DNA from: Dongia deserti
GTDB lineage: Bacteria > Pseudomonadota > Alphaproteobacteria > Dongiales > Dongiaceae
Direction: 5' to 3'
DNA: 64,000 bases
NCBI RefSeq assembly: GCF_003574735.1
Contig: NZ_QORW01000008.1
Span: 1-64,000, forward strand
The translations under genes were made by a program, and so were the position numbers. The notes beneath the pieces were generated by a model, which was given only the letters and a program-made list of their open reading frames with translations, was not told where the DNA came from and did no database searches. Positions 16,611-26,036 of this stretch are shown here, piece after piece. Numbering within the stretch: the first letter of the stretch is position 1; every line of letters begins with the position of its first letter.

Positions 16611-17147
16611 CTAAAAGGCGAAATCCTCGATCGATAAGCCTGCGAAATCCTCGATAACGACGAGCATGTCGACATGCGACCCGTCGGCGGCGAGCGGCCA
16701 GATGCCTGCGAAGATCTCGCGGACGGCGCCAAACCGGGTTGTCATCCAGTCACGCGCAAAGGCCGGCCGGTGGCCGGTCGCGACGAACTTCATCTCGGCG
16801 ATGTAATCCTCACGCCGGCCGGGATCGAAGATGGTGCTGCTATCGATGTATTTGGTGGTATCGACGGGGCGGAACTGCTCCGCCCTGGTGCCGCGCAGCC
16901 GCACGCGGCAGCGGAACGGCTCCCATTCCACGTTCAGGAGCACGAGGTCGGGCAGCAGCGGCACGATCTCCGCCGGGTCGATATCCTCGCGCGATGGCAG
17001 GCGCCCGTCCTTCATCTTGCCGCGCCAATAGGCATCGAATCCCCTGATGGGTGCCGAAGCCACCTCCGACAGGGGAATGTCGAAGCGATACACCGCCTGA
17101 ACGCTTGCGGTGTCGGTACCAGATCCCGGTGGTGTGGCCGTGCTCAT
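16611..17147 (-). CDS. PAS_5 family single-domain protein (copy 4 of 6)
   Basis: 178 residues. Landmarks: GFDAYWRGKMKDGRLPSRED, IDPAEIVPLLPDLVLLNV, FRCRVRLRGTRAEQF, IWPLAADGSHVDMLVVIEDF. It is closer to copy 3 than to the other copies (GRREDY and FARDWMTTRFGA also in common), which suggests duplication from a shared ancestor. Intergenic distances of 80 to 160 bases suggest separate promoters. Confidence 0.82.
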   Translation of the reverse strand: MSTATPPGSGTDTASVQAVYRFDIPLSEVASAPIRGFDAYWRGKMKDGRLPSREDIDPAEIVPLLPDLVLLNVEWEPFRCRVRLRGTRAEQFRPVDTTKYIDSSTIFDPGRREDYIAEMKFVATGHRPAFARDWMTTRFGAVREIFAGIWPLAADGSHVDMLVVIEDFAGLSIEDFAF

Positions 17148-17232
17148 CTTCACCACTGAACTAGGCGCATGAAAGTTGTGGCCGGAAATCCTGCGACCCG
17201 CAACTGCCCAAATCAGTATAGCAGAGTTGTGG

Positions 17233-17772
17233 TTAATGCGCCGATAATGCCGTCGAGGACTGCACGTCATTGCGCCGGAGCTTCAAATAGTCCTCGACCG
17301 CAATGCACATGTCGACCGTGCGGCCGTCGCTCGCCAGCGGCCAGATGCCGGTCTGGAACGGATAGCGCGCCCCAAGCCGGCCGACCATCCAGTCGAAGCT
17401 GAAGACCGGACGCGCCTGGGTGGCTGCGATCTCATATTGGCGGAGATAGGCAGCAGTGCTCCACACATCGTGCGTCGCAACCTCGTCGAGATAGCGCCCG
17501 GTTAGGTGGCCGCAGAATTCGGTGATCCTGGTCCCGCACAGCCGATAGCGCACGCGGAACGGATCGCGCTCGATATCGACCAGGATCACATTGGGGAGAA
17601 TTCGCTTGAAGTTGTTGGGATCGATGTCCGCGCGGCTGGGCAGGCGCCCATTGCTGCAGACCTGCAGCCAAAGGCGATGGAAGTGCTGGATCAGTTCCGA
17701 GCTGATCTCCGACAGCGCGAGGTCGAACCTGCTCTCCGCGTCGTAAGGATGGATCATGCTCATCATAATCAT
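17233..17772 (-). CDS. PAS_5 family single-domain protein (copy 5 of 6)
   Basis: About 179 residues. Landmarks: RLWLQVCSNGRLPSRADIDP, NFKRILPNVILVDI, DPFRVRYRLCGTRITEF, GIWPLASDGRTVDMCIAVED. Four Met codons cluster at 17772-17757 and the exact start cannot be decided. I give the outermost of them, with a weak AAGAAG upstream. The gene lies upstream of copies 3 and 4 in the same orientation. Confidence 0.78.
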   Translation of the reverse strand: MIMMSMIHPYDAESRFDLALSEISSELIQHFHRLWLQVCSNGRLPSRADIDPNNFKRILPNVILVDIERDPFRVRYRLCGTRITEFCGHLTGRYLDEVATHDVWSTAAYLRQYEIAATQARPVFSFDWMVGRLGARYPFQTGIWPLASDGRTVDMCIAVEDYLKLRRNDVQSSTALSAH

Positions 17773-18063
17773 CCGAAGCTTCTTGGTCGTTTGATAAGGT
17801 GTACTTATAACGGAAGGTCGCCCCAATTCACCAACAAAGGTTGAATCGCAACAGCCCTACGCGTCGCGTATCGAGCCTGCGCAACGCGCGGTGTCCCCGA
17901 GCTGTGATCAGTGAGCCAACGCTTCAGACAATTGGATCAAAGCGATAGACATGCGCGCTGTGATAATTGGATGGCTCGGGGCTGCCATCTCCGACATTGG
18001 TCTTGCACCACCTGACCTAGGCCGGACCGGATAGACAATTCGCCGCAGGGGCGGACGTGCGCG

Positions 18064-19224
18064 CTACGCGGCGCTGCGTACCAGTGCGAAGTCGGTCTTC
18101 GACACGGAAGCTGTGTTCCGACTGCGGCGTGGCGTGCGGCCGCGTTCAGCCGTCGGTGTGCGGCCGTACAGTTCGGTATAGCGGCGCGTGAAATGCGAGA
18201 TTGAAGCAAAGCCGGTGGCGATCGCGATCTCGGTCACGCTCAGCGTCGAGTATTGCAGCATATGACGCGCGCGCTGCAGGCGGGCCTTCAAGAAATACTG
18301 AGTCGGCGTCATGCCGAGATGACGGCGGAACAGGCGCTGCAATTGGCGCTGGCTGACGCCGGAGTGCGCGGCGATGCCCACCAGGTCCTCGCCTTCCATC
18401 ATGCGGCGGCGCATCGTCGCGACCGTGTGTGCAATGGCGCTGGTGCCGCGCTGCCCGCTGAAGTCGAGCTCGCTCAGCTGTGGCTCGTTCGCCTCCCGCG
18501 GGCGCGCATGGTTCAGGCTGTCGGCCACGATGCGCGCCAGCCGATCGCCGGCGGCATCCGCGATCAGGCGCAGCGCGAAGTCGAGGGTAGCGTCGCGTCC
18601 GGCGCAAGTCGCGATCCGCTCGTCGATGGCATAGAGCCGGTCGGCGATCTCCATCGTCTTCGCGCGCTCCGTCAGCGCGTCGGTGAGCGACCAGTGGGCG
18701 GCGCAGGGGCGCGTTGCCAGCAACCCTGTCTCCGCCAGCAAGGCACAGGCGCCGCCGATCGCGGCAATGTGGGTGCCGGTGGCGTAGCGCCGGCAGAGCA
18801 GGGCCGACAACGGTGTAGCGAGGTCCGCACCGCCATAGGCGGAGAGCAGGAAGAGATGCCGGTGGTCGCTGTTCAGGACCGGCCGCGCGACGGAAATCGC
18901 GAGGCCGCCCGCGGATCGCACCGGCTCGCCATCGAGGCTGGCGAGATGCCAATCGAACAGCCGCTCGCACAGCATGCGGTTCGCGCACTCGAACGCCTCG
19001 GTCAGCGCAGAGAGTTCATTCAGCTCGAACCCGGGCAGCAGCAGAATCTGGCAGGCGATGATGCCGTCTGGCCCGTGCCTTAGGAACTGCGGATTGGCGG
19101 CGCGCCTGAGCGCCTGACTGTCGGCAAGGCAAGCATCACCGAATTTGCGACGGCCTCCGGCGGGTGTGCCGCCGCGCAGCTCCGGCTCCCCCGTCCGCTC
19201 CGCGTTCGATATCGGGTCGAGCAT
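18064..19224 (-). CDS. GlxA-type AraC family transcriptional regulator
   Basis: 386 residues. The N-terminal DJ-1/PfpI-like domain (IIACQILLLPGFELNELSAL, AIGGACALLAETGLL) lacks an obvious catalytic Cys elbow of a protease, as is usual for GlxA regulators. The C-terminal AraC double helix-turn-helix includes LVGIAAHSGVSQRQLQRLFR and MLQYSTLSVTEIAIATGF followed by SISHFTRRYTELYGRTP. Members often control amine or carnitine/betaine catabolism. No cognate target is obvious next to it. The ATG at 19224 is preferred over an upstream TTG. Confidence 0.88.
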   Translation of the reverse strand: MLDPISNAERTGEPELRGGTPAGGRRKFGDACLADSQALRRAANPQFLRHGPDGIIACQILLLPGFELNELSALTEAFECANRMLCERLFDWHLASLDGEPVRSAGGLAISVARPVLNSDHRHLFLLSAYGGADLATPLSALLCRRYATGTHIAAIGGACALLAETGLLATRPCAAHWSLTDALTERAKTMEIADRLYAIDERIATCAGRDATLDFALRLIADAAGDRLARIVADSLNHARPREANEPQLSELDFSGQRGTSAIAHTVATMRRRMMEGEDLVGIAAHSGVSQRQLQRLFRRHLGMTPTQYFLKARLQRARHMLQYSTLSVTEIAIATGFASISHFTRRYTELYGRTPTAERGRTPRRSRNTASVSKTDFALVRSAA

Positions 19225-19400
19225 GCCCAGCGTCCCCAAAAACGGCCATTCTCCCGGCTTTCGGCCGGTTCAGCGCGGGAATTTGACCAGCTTCTCAGGG
19301 CTCCATGAACGCCTAAAAAACTCAGTGACCTCTTGCGCCGAACTCATGCGAGGTATCGATGCAAGGAGGGCGGCATGGCCGCCGCCCCCGAGCACGTCGA

Positions 19401-19892
19401 CTATTGGCCGTTCACGCTCTCCGGCGATTTGTCCATGATCGTGAGCCATTTCTTGTTGGCCTCCGTGATGCGGCCGGACACGTCCTCGAGCCACTTCCGC
19501 TGCACATCGGCGCTGAGATTGAGATAGAGCTTGCCATCGACCACGCGCCAGGCGGTGGGATCGCCGTTGAACTTCTTGCCGACCGACGTTCCATAGGCGC
19601 AGTAGCCGCCATATTGCGGCAGGTATTTTTCGGGGTCGGCCAGGAACTGGCTGCGGTGCTCCGCGCTCGCGAACCGATAGGTCGCGCCGTTGTGCTCGGC
19701 CGTGATGTCGGCCTTGCCTTCGATCGCCGCGCCATCAGTGAAATACGCGACCGGATCATAGCCGTGGATGGCAAGGCCGGCCTGATCGAGATTGAGCTCA
19801 TAGCCCGCCGCGACAGCCGTGGTGGCCGGCACGACGTGACCGAGGCCGGTGCTGAGCAGCGCGGCCGCCAATATCAGAGTCGGTAGTCTCAT
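19401..19892 (-). CDS. Exported YHS-domain protein
   Basis: 163 residues. It has a Sec signal peptide (MRLPTLILAAALLSTGLG, cleavage near AVAA) and then a YHS-type domain: LAIHGYDPVAYFTDG, YRFASAEHRSQFLADPEKYL, PQYGGYCAYG. YHS domains are linked to metal binding. The C-terminal helix ends in NKKWLTIMDKSPES. The start at 19892 has GAAGGAGA at a good distance. The gene is divergent from a TetR regulator, which is probably its repressor. Confidence 0.87.
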   Translation of the reverse strand: MRLPTLILAAALLSTGLGHVVPATTAVAAGYELNLDQAGLAIHGYDPVAYFTDGAAIEGKADITAEHNGATYRFASAEHRSQFLADPEKYLPQYGGYCAYGTSVGKKFNGDPTAWRVVDGKLYLNLSADVQRKWLEDVSGRITEANKKWLTIMDKSPESVNGQ

Positions 19893-20016
19893 GGTCGTCT
19901 CCTTCGGTTGGGCGCAGCTCATGGATCCCGGGGCTGATCGAGCTGGAGAGTCGATGGTGCCTCGGTGCCATGTTCGAGCGAGCAGGCGAGGTGCTGACGC
20001 GGCCTCGCTGGCTCTT

Positions 20017-20042
20017 GTCTATCTACTGATAGATAGATATAC
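20017..20042. promoter_or_regulatory. Near-perfect 26-base inverted repeat, probable TetR operator
   Basis: The half sites GTCTATCTA and TAGATATAC (one mismatch) flank eight central bases. A second nested palindrome TCTATC-TACT-GATAGA lies at 20018-20033. It sits between the divergent YHS and TetR genes, 55 bases before the TetR start. It resembles the general form of TetR-family operators. Confidence 0.6.
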
Positions 20043-20096
20043 AGATCGGAGGAAGGCGGCAGCAACTGGCAGCTGATCACATGGACGTGAGGCCTC

Positions 20097-20699
20097 GTGG
20101 CAAAAGACACTGAACAGCGAGCAACGGACGAAGCGGCGGAAACGCGCGCCCGCATCCTGGATGTCGCGCAACGGCTCATCCAGGAACGCGGCTACAATGG
20201 CTTCTCCTACCGCGACATTGCGGATGAAGTCGGGATCCGCGCGCCGACCATCCATTACTACTTTCCCAGCAAGTCGGATCTCGCCGCGGCGCTCGTCGAC
20301 CGCTATGCGACCGTCATGGCAGAGCTGTGCACCGCGCTGGCAAAGGCCGAACCGAAGGCCTGGAAGCGCCTGTCACGCTATTTCCAAGCCACGCGCCAGA
20401 TCATGCTGGAGCAGCGGCACGTCTGCCTGTGCGGCGTGCTGGCGATGGAGGCGAACAGCCTGCCCGACAATGTTCGCCGCGCCGTCGATCGCTTCTTCGA
20501 TACCAGCCGCAAATGGCTGGCCGATCAGCTACGCGAGGCCAAGGCCCGCGGCGATATCGATTTCGCTGGCTCGGCCGACGACGTCGCGGCCATGATCATC
20601 TCCACGATGCAGGGCAGTCTGCTGTTGTCCCGCGCCTCGATGAGCCCGGAACCATTCGACGCCGCGATCAAGCAGATCAGCCGCTTTCTCGGCTTCTGA
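20097..20699 (+). CDS. TetR/AcrR family transcriptional regulator
   Basis: 200 residues, GTG start. The N-terminal helix-turn-helix is TRARILDVAQRLIQERGYNG and SYRDIADEVGIRAPTIHYYF, with a PSKSDL continuation typical of TetR proteins. The C-terminal ligand domain includes MLEQRHVCLCGVLAMEANSL, with two Cys close together that could sense thiol-reactive compounds or metals. It is divergent from the YHS gene, with an inverted repeat in between. Confidence 0.9.
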   Translation: MAKDTEQRATDEAAETRARILDVAQRLIQERGYNGFSYRDIADEVGIRAPTIHYYFPSKSDLAAALVDRYATVMAELCTALAKAEPKAWKRLSRYFQATRQIMLEQRHVCLCGVLAMEANSLPDNVRRAVDRFFDTSRKWLADQLREAKARGDIDFAGSADDVAAMIISTMQGSLLLSRASMSPEPFDAAIKQISRFLGF

Positions 20700-20702
20700 T
20701 CG

Positions 20703-23075
20703 CTACAGCTCCGACAGTGCCCGGTCGATCGCGTCGACAGTCATGTCGGCCTGTTCACGGGTGAAGCAGATGGGTGGGCGGAGCTTCAGGACATTGCCGT
20801 GCGGGCCTTCGGTCGCCGTCAGTACGCCGAGGTCGCGCATACGGTTGACCACGCGCTTGGCCTCGGCCGCTGCCGGTTCGAGTGTCTTGCGGTCGCGCAC
20901 CAGTTCCAGGCCGATCAGCAAGCCGCGCCCGCGCACATCGCCGATAAGGTCGTGCTTGTCAGCAAGCTTGCGCAGCGCCTGCTTGAAGTGGGCGCCGACG
21001 CTCCTTGCATTCTCCTGCAGGCGCTCGCGCTCCAGCACGTCGAGCACGGCCATGCCGGCGGCGCAGGACACGTTGTTCCCGCCAAAGGTCGAGAAGAAGA
21101 CGTGCTGATCGATGAGCGCCTGCACGATCTCCGGCCGCGTCACCACCGCGCCCAGGGGATGGCCGTTGCCGATGGGCTTGCCCAGGCACACGATGTCCGG
21201 CGTCACGCCGTGCGGCTGGAATCCCCACATCGCATCGCCTTGGCGGCCGAAGCCGGTCTGCACCTCATCGGCGATACAGACGCCGCCCGCCTTCCGCACG
21301 CGTTCATAGACGCCCTGCAGCCAGCCCATCGGCGCATCGAGCACGCCGTTGGTCAGCAGCCCGGCATCGGCGATCAAGAGCGCCGGCTTGTGGCCGCCGC
21401 CGGCGAGCGCCTGGATCGCACGGTTGGCATCGGCGGCATAAAGCGCCGCGATGTCATTGCCGCCGCGTCGATAGGGCCCGCGATAATCGTCAGGGCCGAT
21501 CAGCGTGCGCACGTGCGGCTTCAGCTGATCGGCTGGGCGGAACTCGGGCGACAGCGCCTCAACGGATTCGGTCCAACCGTGATAGGCATATTCCATCACC
21601 AAGGCGCCGCTCGCGCCGGTGAACGCCTTGGCAAGCCTGACGGCAAGATCGACCGCTTCGCTGCCGGAATTGACGAACATGCAGGCGGTGAGGTCGCTGT
21701 CCGTAGGCATGGTGGTGCCGAGGCGCTCGGCATAATCGAGCACGTCGTCGCACAGGTAGCGCGTGTTGGTATTGAGGATGGCGGCCTGCCGCGCGATCGC
21801 TTCGACCACGTGCGGATGGCAATGCCCGACATGCGGCACGTTGTTGTAGACGTCGAGATAGCGCCGCCCCGTCATGTCGTAGAGCCAGGCGCCTTCGCCG
21901 CGCACCATGTGCAGCGGCTTGTCATAGAACAGGTAAGTCTGCGGCCCCATGACCCGCCGTCGCCGCGCCAGCAAGGCGGAGCGGTCGGCCTCGACTTCGC
22001 TCTCCGGAATGCGCTTCACCTGCACCGAACGCGCAGGCTCGATTGCCGCGCGAAAGGCCGCACAGGCGCGCTCGCGGCCGATCTCGTCCAGTGCCCAAGC
22101 GGCCTTGCGGCACGGCTCGGCGTAGCTCTCGAGGTAGTTGGCCTCGGTCATGTTCTGCGCCCGCCGTCGCGCCAGGATGGCGAGCGACATAGCGTGCCGG
22201 GTCTGGATCAGATCATACAGCAGCTCGGTTTCTCCGGCCGTTAGCGGCACGATCTCGTGATAGCCGCGCAGCAGTTCCTGCACGCGCTCCAGCAGATCGT
22301 CCGCCAGGACGATGTCCGAGGCGGCCACCGACAACTCCATGATCAGCGGCCCATGGACCATGTCGCCGAAGTCGATCACGCCCGCGATGCGATCCGGCTG
22401 CGCATCATCGACCAGCACGTTGTGCAGGTTGAGATCGTTGTGGATCACCTGCGATCGCTGCCCCTCCAGCCTGGGCAGGATGTCCGCTGTGAAATCCGCA
22501 ATGATGCGCTTGAGCAGGGCGCGGTCCGCTTTGTCTTCGATGAGCGCCAGGTGCGATACCAGCCGCGGCGCCATGCGCGCATCCCACACCACCTCGCGGC
22601 CCGCGGCCGGATGGAAAAAGCCGCGCAGTGCACGATCCATCCGGCCTGCCAACCGGCCGACCTCGCGCACGGCCTTGGGCGCGATCTCGGTCTCCATCAC
22701 CGGCGTGCCGGGCAGGTAGCTCAGCATCCAGACGATGTGGCTGCGCCCGTCCTTCGAGGATTGATGCGCGATCTGTGCGCCGTCGCGCGTGTGCTGCACG
22801 CGCGGGATCGGCAGGCCAGGATCTTGTTTCGCGATGCAGTTCAGCGCTTCGATCTGAAACGTGATGGCGGAGTCATGCTCGTCCGGGTGCACGATTTTGA
22901 GCACGAATTCGCGGGCATCGTCGGCACGCAGGTAGAAGCTGCGATCACGCTCGGCATAGAACTCCTTGCCCATGGCATTCAGCCCGTAGAGCTCGCGGGC
23001 GATGCGCTCCGCATCTTCAAGCGTGAAGTTCGGTCGCGACAGCGCCAGGAACTTCACATCATCGTCATGTTTCAT
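20703..23075 (-). CDS. Fused APH-type kinase and class III PLP phospholyase/aminotransferase
   Basis: 790 residues. Residues about 1-330 form an aminoglycoside-phosphotransferase-type kinase: catalytic [11 protein letters not shown] near residue 211 and metal-binding VIDFGD near 235. Residues about 370-790 form a class III PLP enzyme: [35 protein letters not shown] and the PLP lysine in [13 protein letters not shown]. The closest functional models are hydroxylysine kinase (HYKK) and the phospholyases PHYKPL and ETNPPL, which remove phosphate and ammonia from 5-phosphohydroxylysine or phosphoethanolamine. A single polypeptide would phosphorylate and then eliminate. Antibiotic resistance is unlikely. 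GGAAGG precedes the start. Confidence 0.88.
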   Translation of the reverse strand: MKHDDDVKFLALSRPNFTLEDAERIARELYGLNAMGKEFYAERDRSFYLRADDAREFVLKIVHPDEHDSAITFQIEALNCIAKQDPGLPIPRVQHTRDGAQIAHQSSKDGRSHIVWMLSYLPGTPVMETEIAPKAVREVGRLAGRMDRALRGFFHPAAGREVVWDARMAPRLVSHLALIEDKADRALLKRIIADFTADILPRLEGQRSQVIHNDLNLHNVLVDDAQPDRIAGVIDFGDMVHGPLIMELSVAASDIVLADDLLERVQELLRGYHEIVPLTAGETELLYDLIQTRHAMSLAILARRRAQNMTEANYLESYAEPCRKAAWALDEIGRERACAAFRAAIEPARSVQVKRIPESEVEADRSALLARRRRVMGPQTYLFYDKPLHMVRGEGAWLYDMTGRRYLDVYNNVPHVGHCHPHVVEAIARQAAILNTNTRYLCDDVLDYAERLGTTMPTDSDLTACMFVNSGSEAVDLAVRLAKAFTGASGALVMEYAYHGWTESVEALSPEFRPADQLKPHVRTLIGPDDYRGPYRRGGNDIAALYAADANRAIQALAGGGHKPALLIADAGLLTNGVLDAPMGWLQGVYERVRKAGGVCIADEVQTGFGRQGDAMWGFQPHGVTPDIVCLGKPIGNGHPLGAVVTRPEIVQALIDQHVFFSTFGGNNVSCAAGMAVLDVLERERLQENARSVGAHFKQALRKLADKHDLIGDVRGRGLLIGLELVRDRKTLEPAAAEAKRVVNRMRDLGVLTATEGPHGNVLKLRPPICFTREQADMTVDAIDRALSEL

Positions 23076-23252
23076 GATTGACCTTCCATCGTCTCGGGGC
23101 GAGATCGCCGGGGGCGGCGACTGCGATCAGCGTGCTGGAGCAGAACGGTGTCGCGCTTGGCGGAAGGTTTACAATTTATCCAACAATAGAAGTTCAAGCC
23201 CGCTCAGACGTTGACCGAGCCTGAAGGCATAGTCAAGACGGTGCGCGATCGA

Positions 23253-24332
23253 TCAATCCCGTCGCGCGTAGCGCGCATAGGCCTGCGTCAGCAGATCATG
23301 CGGAATGGCGTGCACGGTGCGGCCTTGCCAGCCGGTCATGGTTTCCGCCGCGATCATCGCGTTCCAGATTGCTTCCTCGGTCGCCTCGGCGGCCGCCTGG
23401 AACAAAGGCGTGCATTCATCCATGCCCAGCATGCGCAGGTTCGTCATGGGCGATTTCATCGGCACCTGGTTGCCGGTGGAGAAGGCGAGGAAGATGTCGC
23501 CCGACGAGTTCGAACCGAACCCGCCGACCCACGCCAAGCCCGTGGTCGCACGCCGCGCCAGTCGCTGGCACTGGATGGGGATGAGCGGCGCATCCGTCGC
23601 CAGGATGACGATGATCGAGCCCTGATCCGTCTTCGGCTTGCTGAGCCGCTCCGGCACAGGGACGATAGCATCGGTGATCTCCAAGCCCACTGGCGCATGG
23701 CCGCAGCGCAGCATGTTGCGCAGGCCGTAATTTGCCTGCACCAGCGCGCCGACGGTCCAGCCGCCTTGCTCGGCAGGCAAGCGGCGCGAGGCCGTGCCGG
23801 TGCCGCCCTTGAACTCATGACAGACCATGCCGGTGCCGCCGCCGACATTGCCTTCGGGGATGGGGCCGCCCTTGGCGCTTTCGAGCGCTGCAATGGCATC
23901 GGCCGCGATCACCGGGAAGTGCTCGGCGTCGGACAGCCAGCCATCGTACGTCTCCGCCGTCACCGGCAGGTGCCAGGCCAGCTCGATCTTGCGCCTGGCG
24001 GCCAGTTCCACGATCGCATCGCGCACCACGCCGACCGCATGCGTGTTGGTGATGCAGATGGGCGAGGCGAGGAGGCCCTGTTCGGCGAGCCATATCGTGC
24101 CCGTCATCTCGCCGTTGCCGTTGAACGAATGGAAGCCGGCGGGCAGGAAATCCGAGAACACGTTGGCCGATGGCCAGATCGCCGTGACGCCCGAGCGCGC
24201 CACATGCGGTTCATCACGGATGATGGTGGAAACGCCGACCGTGACGCCGGCGACGTCGGTAATGGCGTTCAGTGGTCCGGCAGGCAATTGCCCCAGAGTG
24301 ATCCCCAGGTCGCGTAATCTGGCTTTCGGCAT
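23253..24332 (-). CDS. P1 family peptidase (DmpA/L-aminopeptidase type)
   Basis: 359 residues. The N-terminal part is ITDVAGVTVGVSTI and SFNGNGEMTGTIWLAEQGLL. The middle is GNVGGGTGMVCHEFKGGTGT. TDQGSIIVILATDAPL contains the Gly-Ser bond where DmpA-family enzymes self-cleave to expose the nucleophilic Ser. Members are N-terminal aminopeptidases acting on D- or beta-amino acid or small amide substrates. It lies on the same strand as the kinase-phospholyase fusion and may belong to the same catabolic group, but the gap of about 180 bases leaves this open. Confidence 0.88.
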   Translation of the reverse strand: MPKARLRDLGITLGQLPAGPLNAITDVAGVTVGVSTIIRDEPHVARSGVTAIWPSANVFSDFLPAGFHSFNGNGEMTGTIWLAEQGLLASPICITNTHAVGVVRDAIVELAARRKIELAWHLPVTAETYDGWLSDAEHFPVIAADAIAALESAKGGPIPEGNVGGGTGMVCHEFKGGTGTASRRLPAEQGGWTVGALVQANYGLRNMLRCGHAPVGLEITDAIVPVPERLSKPKTDQGSIIVILATDAPLIPIQCQRLARRATTGLAWVGGFGSNSSGDIFLAFSTGNQVPMKSPMTNLRMLGMDECTPLFQAAAEATEEAIWNAMIAAETMTGWQGRTVHAIPHDLLTQAYARYARRD

Positions 24333-24359
24333 GATGACTCGTCCGCTGCGGAGCGGCAA

Positions 24360-25286
24360 TTATGCCTTGGCCTCGTCGAGCTCGGGAAGCCTCATCCACC
24401 CCGGTATGTCGGGTGACAATTTTGCGTCGCCGGCGCGGAACGTCGGCGAGGGGTCCTTCGCCAGCGCTTCCAGCCGCACCATGGCGAGACCGACCGTTCC
24501 ATCGGCGCTGGCGCTACGCATCTCCGCCAGCTCCTGATTGTCCAGCATCAGCGGCGTACCAGGCGCGGGCGGCGTGCCTTCGATCCTCACCGGCAAGAGG
24601 CGCTTACGCACCAGGCCGCGATAGCGGGTGCGGGCGGTCAACTCCTGGCCCATGAAGCATCCCTTGTCCCAGTCGATGGCATTGAGTTCGTCGAAGCCGT
24701 TCTCCAGCAAGATCGATTTCTCGGGGGTCAGGTCCTGCGTCGCATCCGGCACGCCAAGGCCGATGCGCAGCCGGTGATAGGCCGCGCCATCGGCATCGTT
24801 CGTGGCTTTCAGGCCGTCCAAGGTCGCCTGGGCCGTCGCGCGCGGCAGGAGGAGGCGCACACCCAGCTCCGGCAGCCGGGGATCGACGAACGCCACGCCG
24901 CCGCCGAACGCGCCTGCGCTACCGCTTGCGCCATCAAGGCCGACTGTGGCCGCGGCGCCCTCGCCAAACAACAGCGCCACGCACCACTCGGCGTCGGCAT
25001 CCGCAATGGTGGCCTTCGAGCGCAGGCGATATATCGACAGCCGCTTGGTGAGCTCTGCCCGGCGCGGCCCGGCGCAGTCCACCAGATAACGACCGTCCTG
25101 CTCCGCGATGAACAGGTCGAACAAAAACCGCCCCTGTGCCGTGAGCAGTGTTGCGTAGATCGCCCGGCCGGCAGACACTTTGGCCGTGTCATTGGAGATG
25201 AGGCCCTGCAGGAAGGCCTGGCGATCCTCGCCTGCGACCGCGATCACGGCGCGGTCCGGCGGCAAATGGTAGCGAACACCGGTCAT
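24360..25286 (-). CDS. ygfZ: YgfZ/IBA57-type folate-binding iron-sulfur protein
   Basis: 308 residues. The defining motif is near the C-terminal third: WDKGCFMGQELTARTRYRG (KGCYxGQE-type with the essential Cys). The N-terminus GVRYHLPPDRAVIAVAGEDR and FLQGLISND also match the family. YgfZ binds tetrahydrofolate and supports assembly or repair of certain [4Fe-4S] proteins such as MiaB. The start at 25286 fits the conserved N-terminus. The stop lies 27 bases before the P1 peptidase start. Confidence 0.9.
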   Translation of the reverse strand: MTGVRYHLPPDRAVIAVAGEDRQAFLQGLISNDTAKVSAGRAIYATLLTAQGRFLFDLFIAEQDGRYLVDCAGPRRAELTKRLSIYRLRSKATIADADAEWCVALLFGEGAAATVGLDGASGSAGAFGGGVAFVDPRLPELGVRLLLPRATAQATLDGLKATNDADGAAYHRLRIGLGVPDATQDLTPEKSILLENGFDELNAIDWDKGCFMGQELTARTRYRGLVRKRLLPVRIEGTPPAPGTPLMLDNQELAEMRSASADGTVGLAMVRLEALAKDPSPTFRAGDAKLSPDIPGWMRLPELDEAKA

Positions 25287-25420
25287 GGCTTTGGTTCGTC
25301 TCGTTTTCCGATTCGATAACTTCGAGTTGGCCGCGTAAAACGCTCGACAATTGCCGCGGCCCAGCAATAAATCTCGGTAACTGGTCTCGGATTTGCAACC
25401 ATGCTAGTTGGAGGGGCAAG

Positions 25421-26008
25421 ATGGCTTCAGGAATCGCACACGCCGAGGGCGCAGCCCCCCAAACAAGAAACAAGGAATTCGCCGATATGACGACGCTTTC
25501 GGCCGAGGATTTCTGGACCTTCAGTCTCGATTTCTACGGCAAGCCGAACGTGGCCAAGGCGTGTCTGTCCTTCCAGGACCGGCGCGATGCCGACGTCAAC
25601 TTGCTGCTCCTGGCGGCCTATCTGGCCAGCAAGGGCCATGTGCTAGACGATACCCATCTGTCGATTGCCGACGGCATGACCGCCGGCTGGCGCGCCGCCG
25701 TGCTTCAGCAGCTGCGCCAGGTCCGCCGGCGCCTGCCCAAGTTCGCCGAAGAGGTGCCGGAAGAGGACCGCAAGAACGTCAAGGAGAAGATTCTGGAGGC
25801 CGAGCTGGCGGCCGAGCAGGTGGCCCATCGCCTGATCTTCAAACGCCTGGACGACGCCCCGATGCCGACCGAAGGCGGCACGGTCAAGGAACGCGCCGAG
25901 CGGAACCTGAAGCTCTATCTCCGCCGGCTGCTGTCCCAAGCTGGGGGCTCCGCCACCCCGGACGAACGGGACCTCAGCGACCTCGACACGATCGTCGCGG
26001 CGCTCTGA
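25421..26008 (+). CDS. TIGR02444 (DUF2390) family protein
   Basis: 195 residues. The core DFWTFSLDFYGKPNVAKACL followed by FQDRRDADVNLLLLAAYLAS is diagnostic of the family, whose function is unknown. The rest is helical and charged. GGAGGGG stands six bases before the ATG at 25421. A second ATG at 25487 has AAGGAA and begins next to the conserved core, so either start is possible. Confidence 0.85.
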   Translation: MASGIAHAEGAAPQTRNKEFADMTTLSAEDFWTFSLDFYGKPNVAKACLSFQDRRDADVNLLLLAAYLASKGHVLDDTHLSIADGMTAGWRAAVLQQLRQVRRRLPKFAEEVPEEDRKNVKEKILEAELAAEQVAHRLIFKRLDDAPMPTEGGTVKERAERNLKLYLRRLLSQAGGSATPDERDLSDLDTIVAAL

Positions 26009-26036
26009 CCACTAATCCCGCCGCTCCCGACTTACG

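Noticed and set aside
22380-23075. Aminoglycoside resistance gene
   Set aside because: The APH-type domain is fused to a class III PLP enzyme and resembles hydroxylysine/choline-type kinases. This architecture points to amine catabolism.
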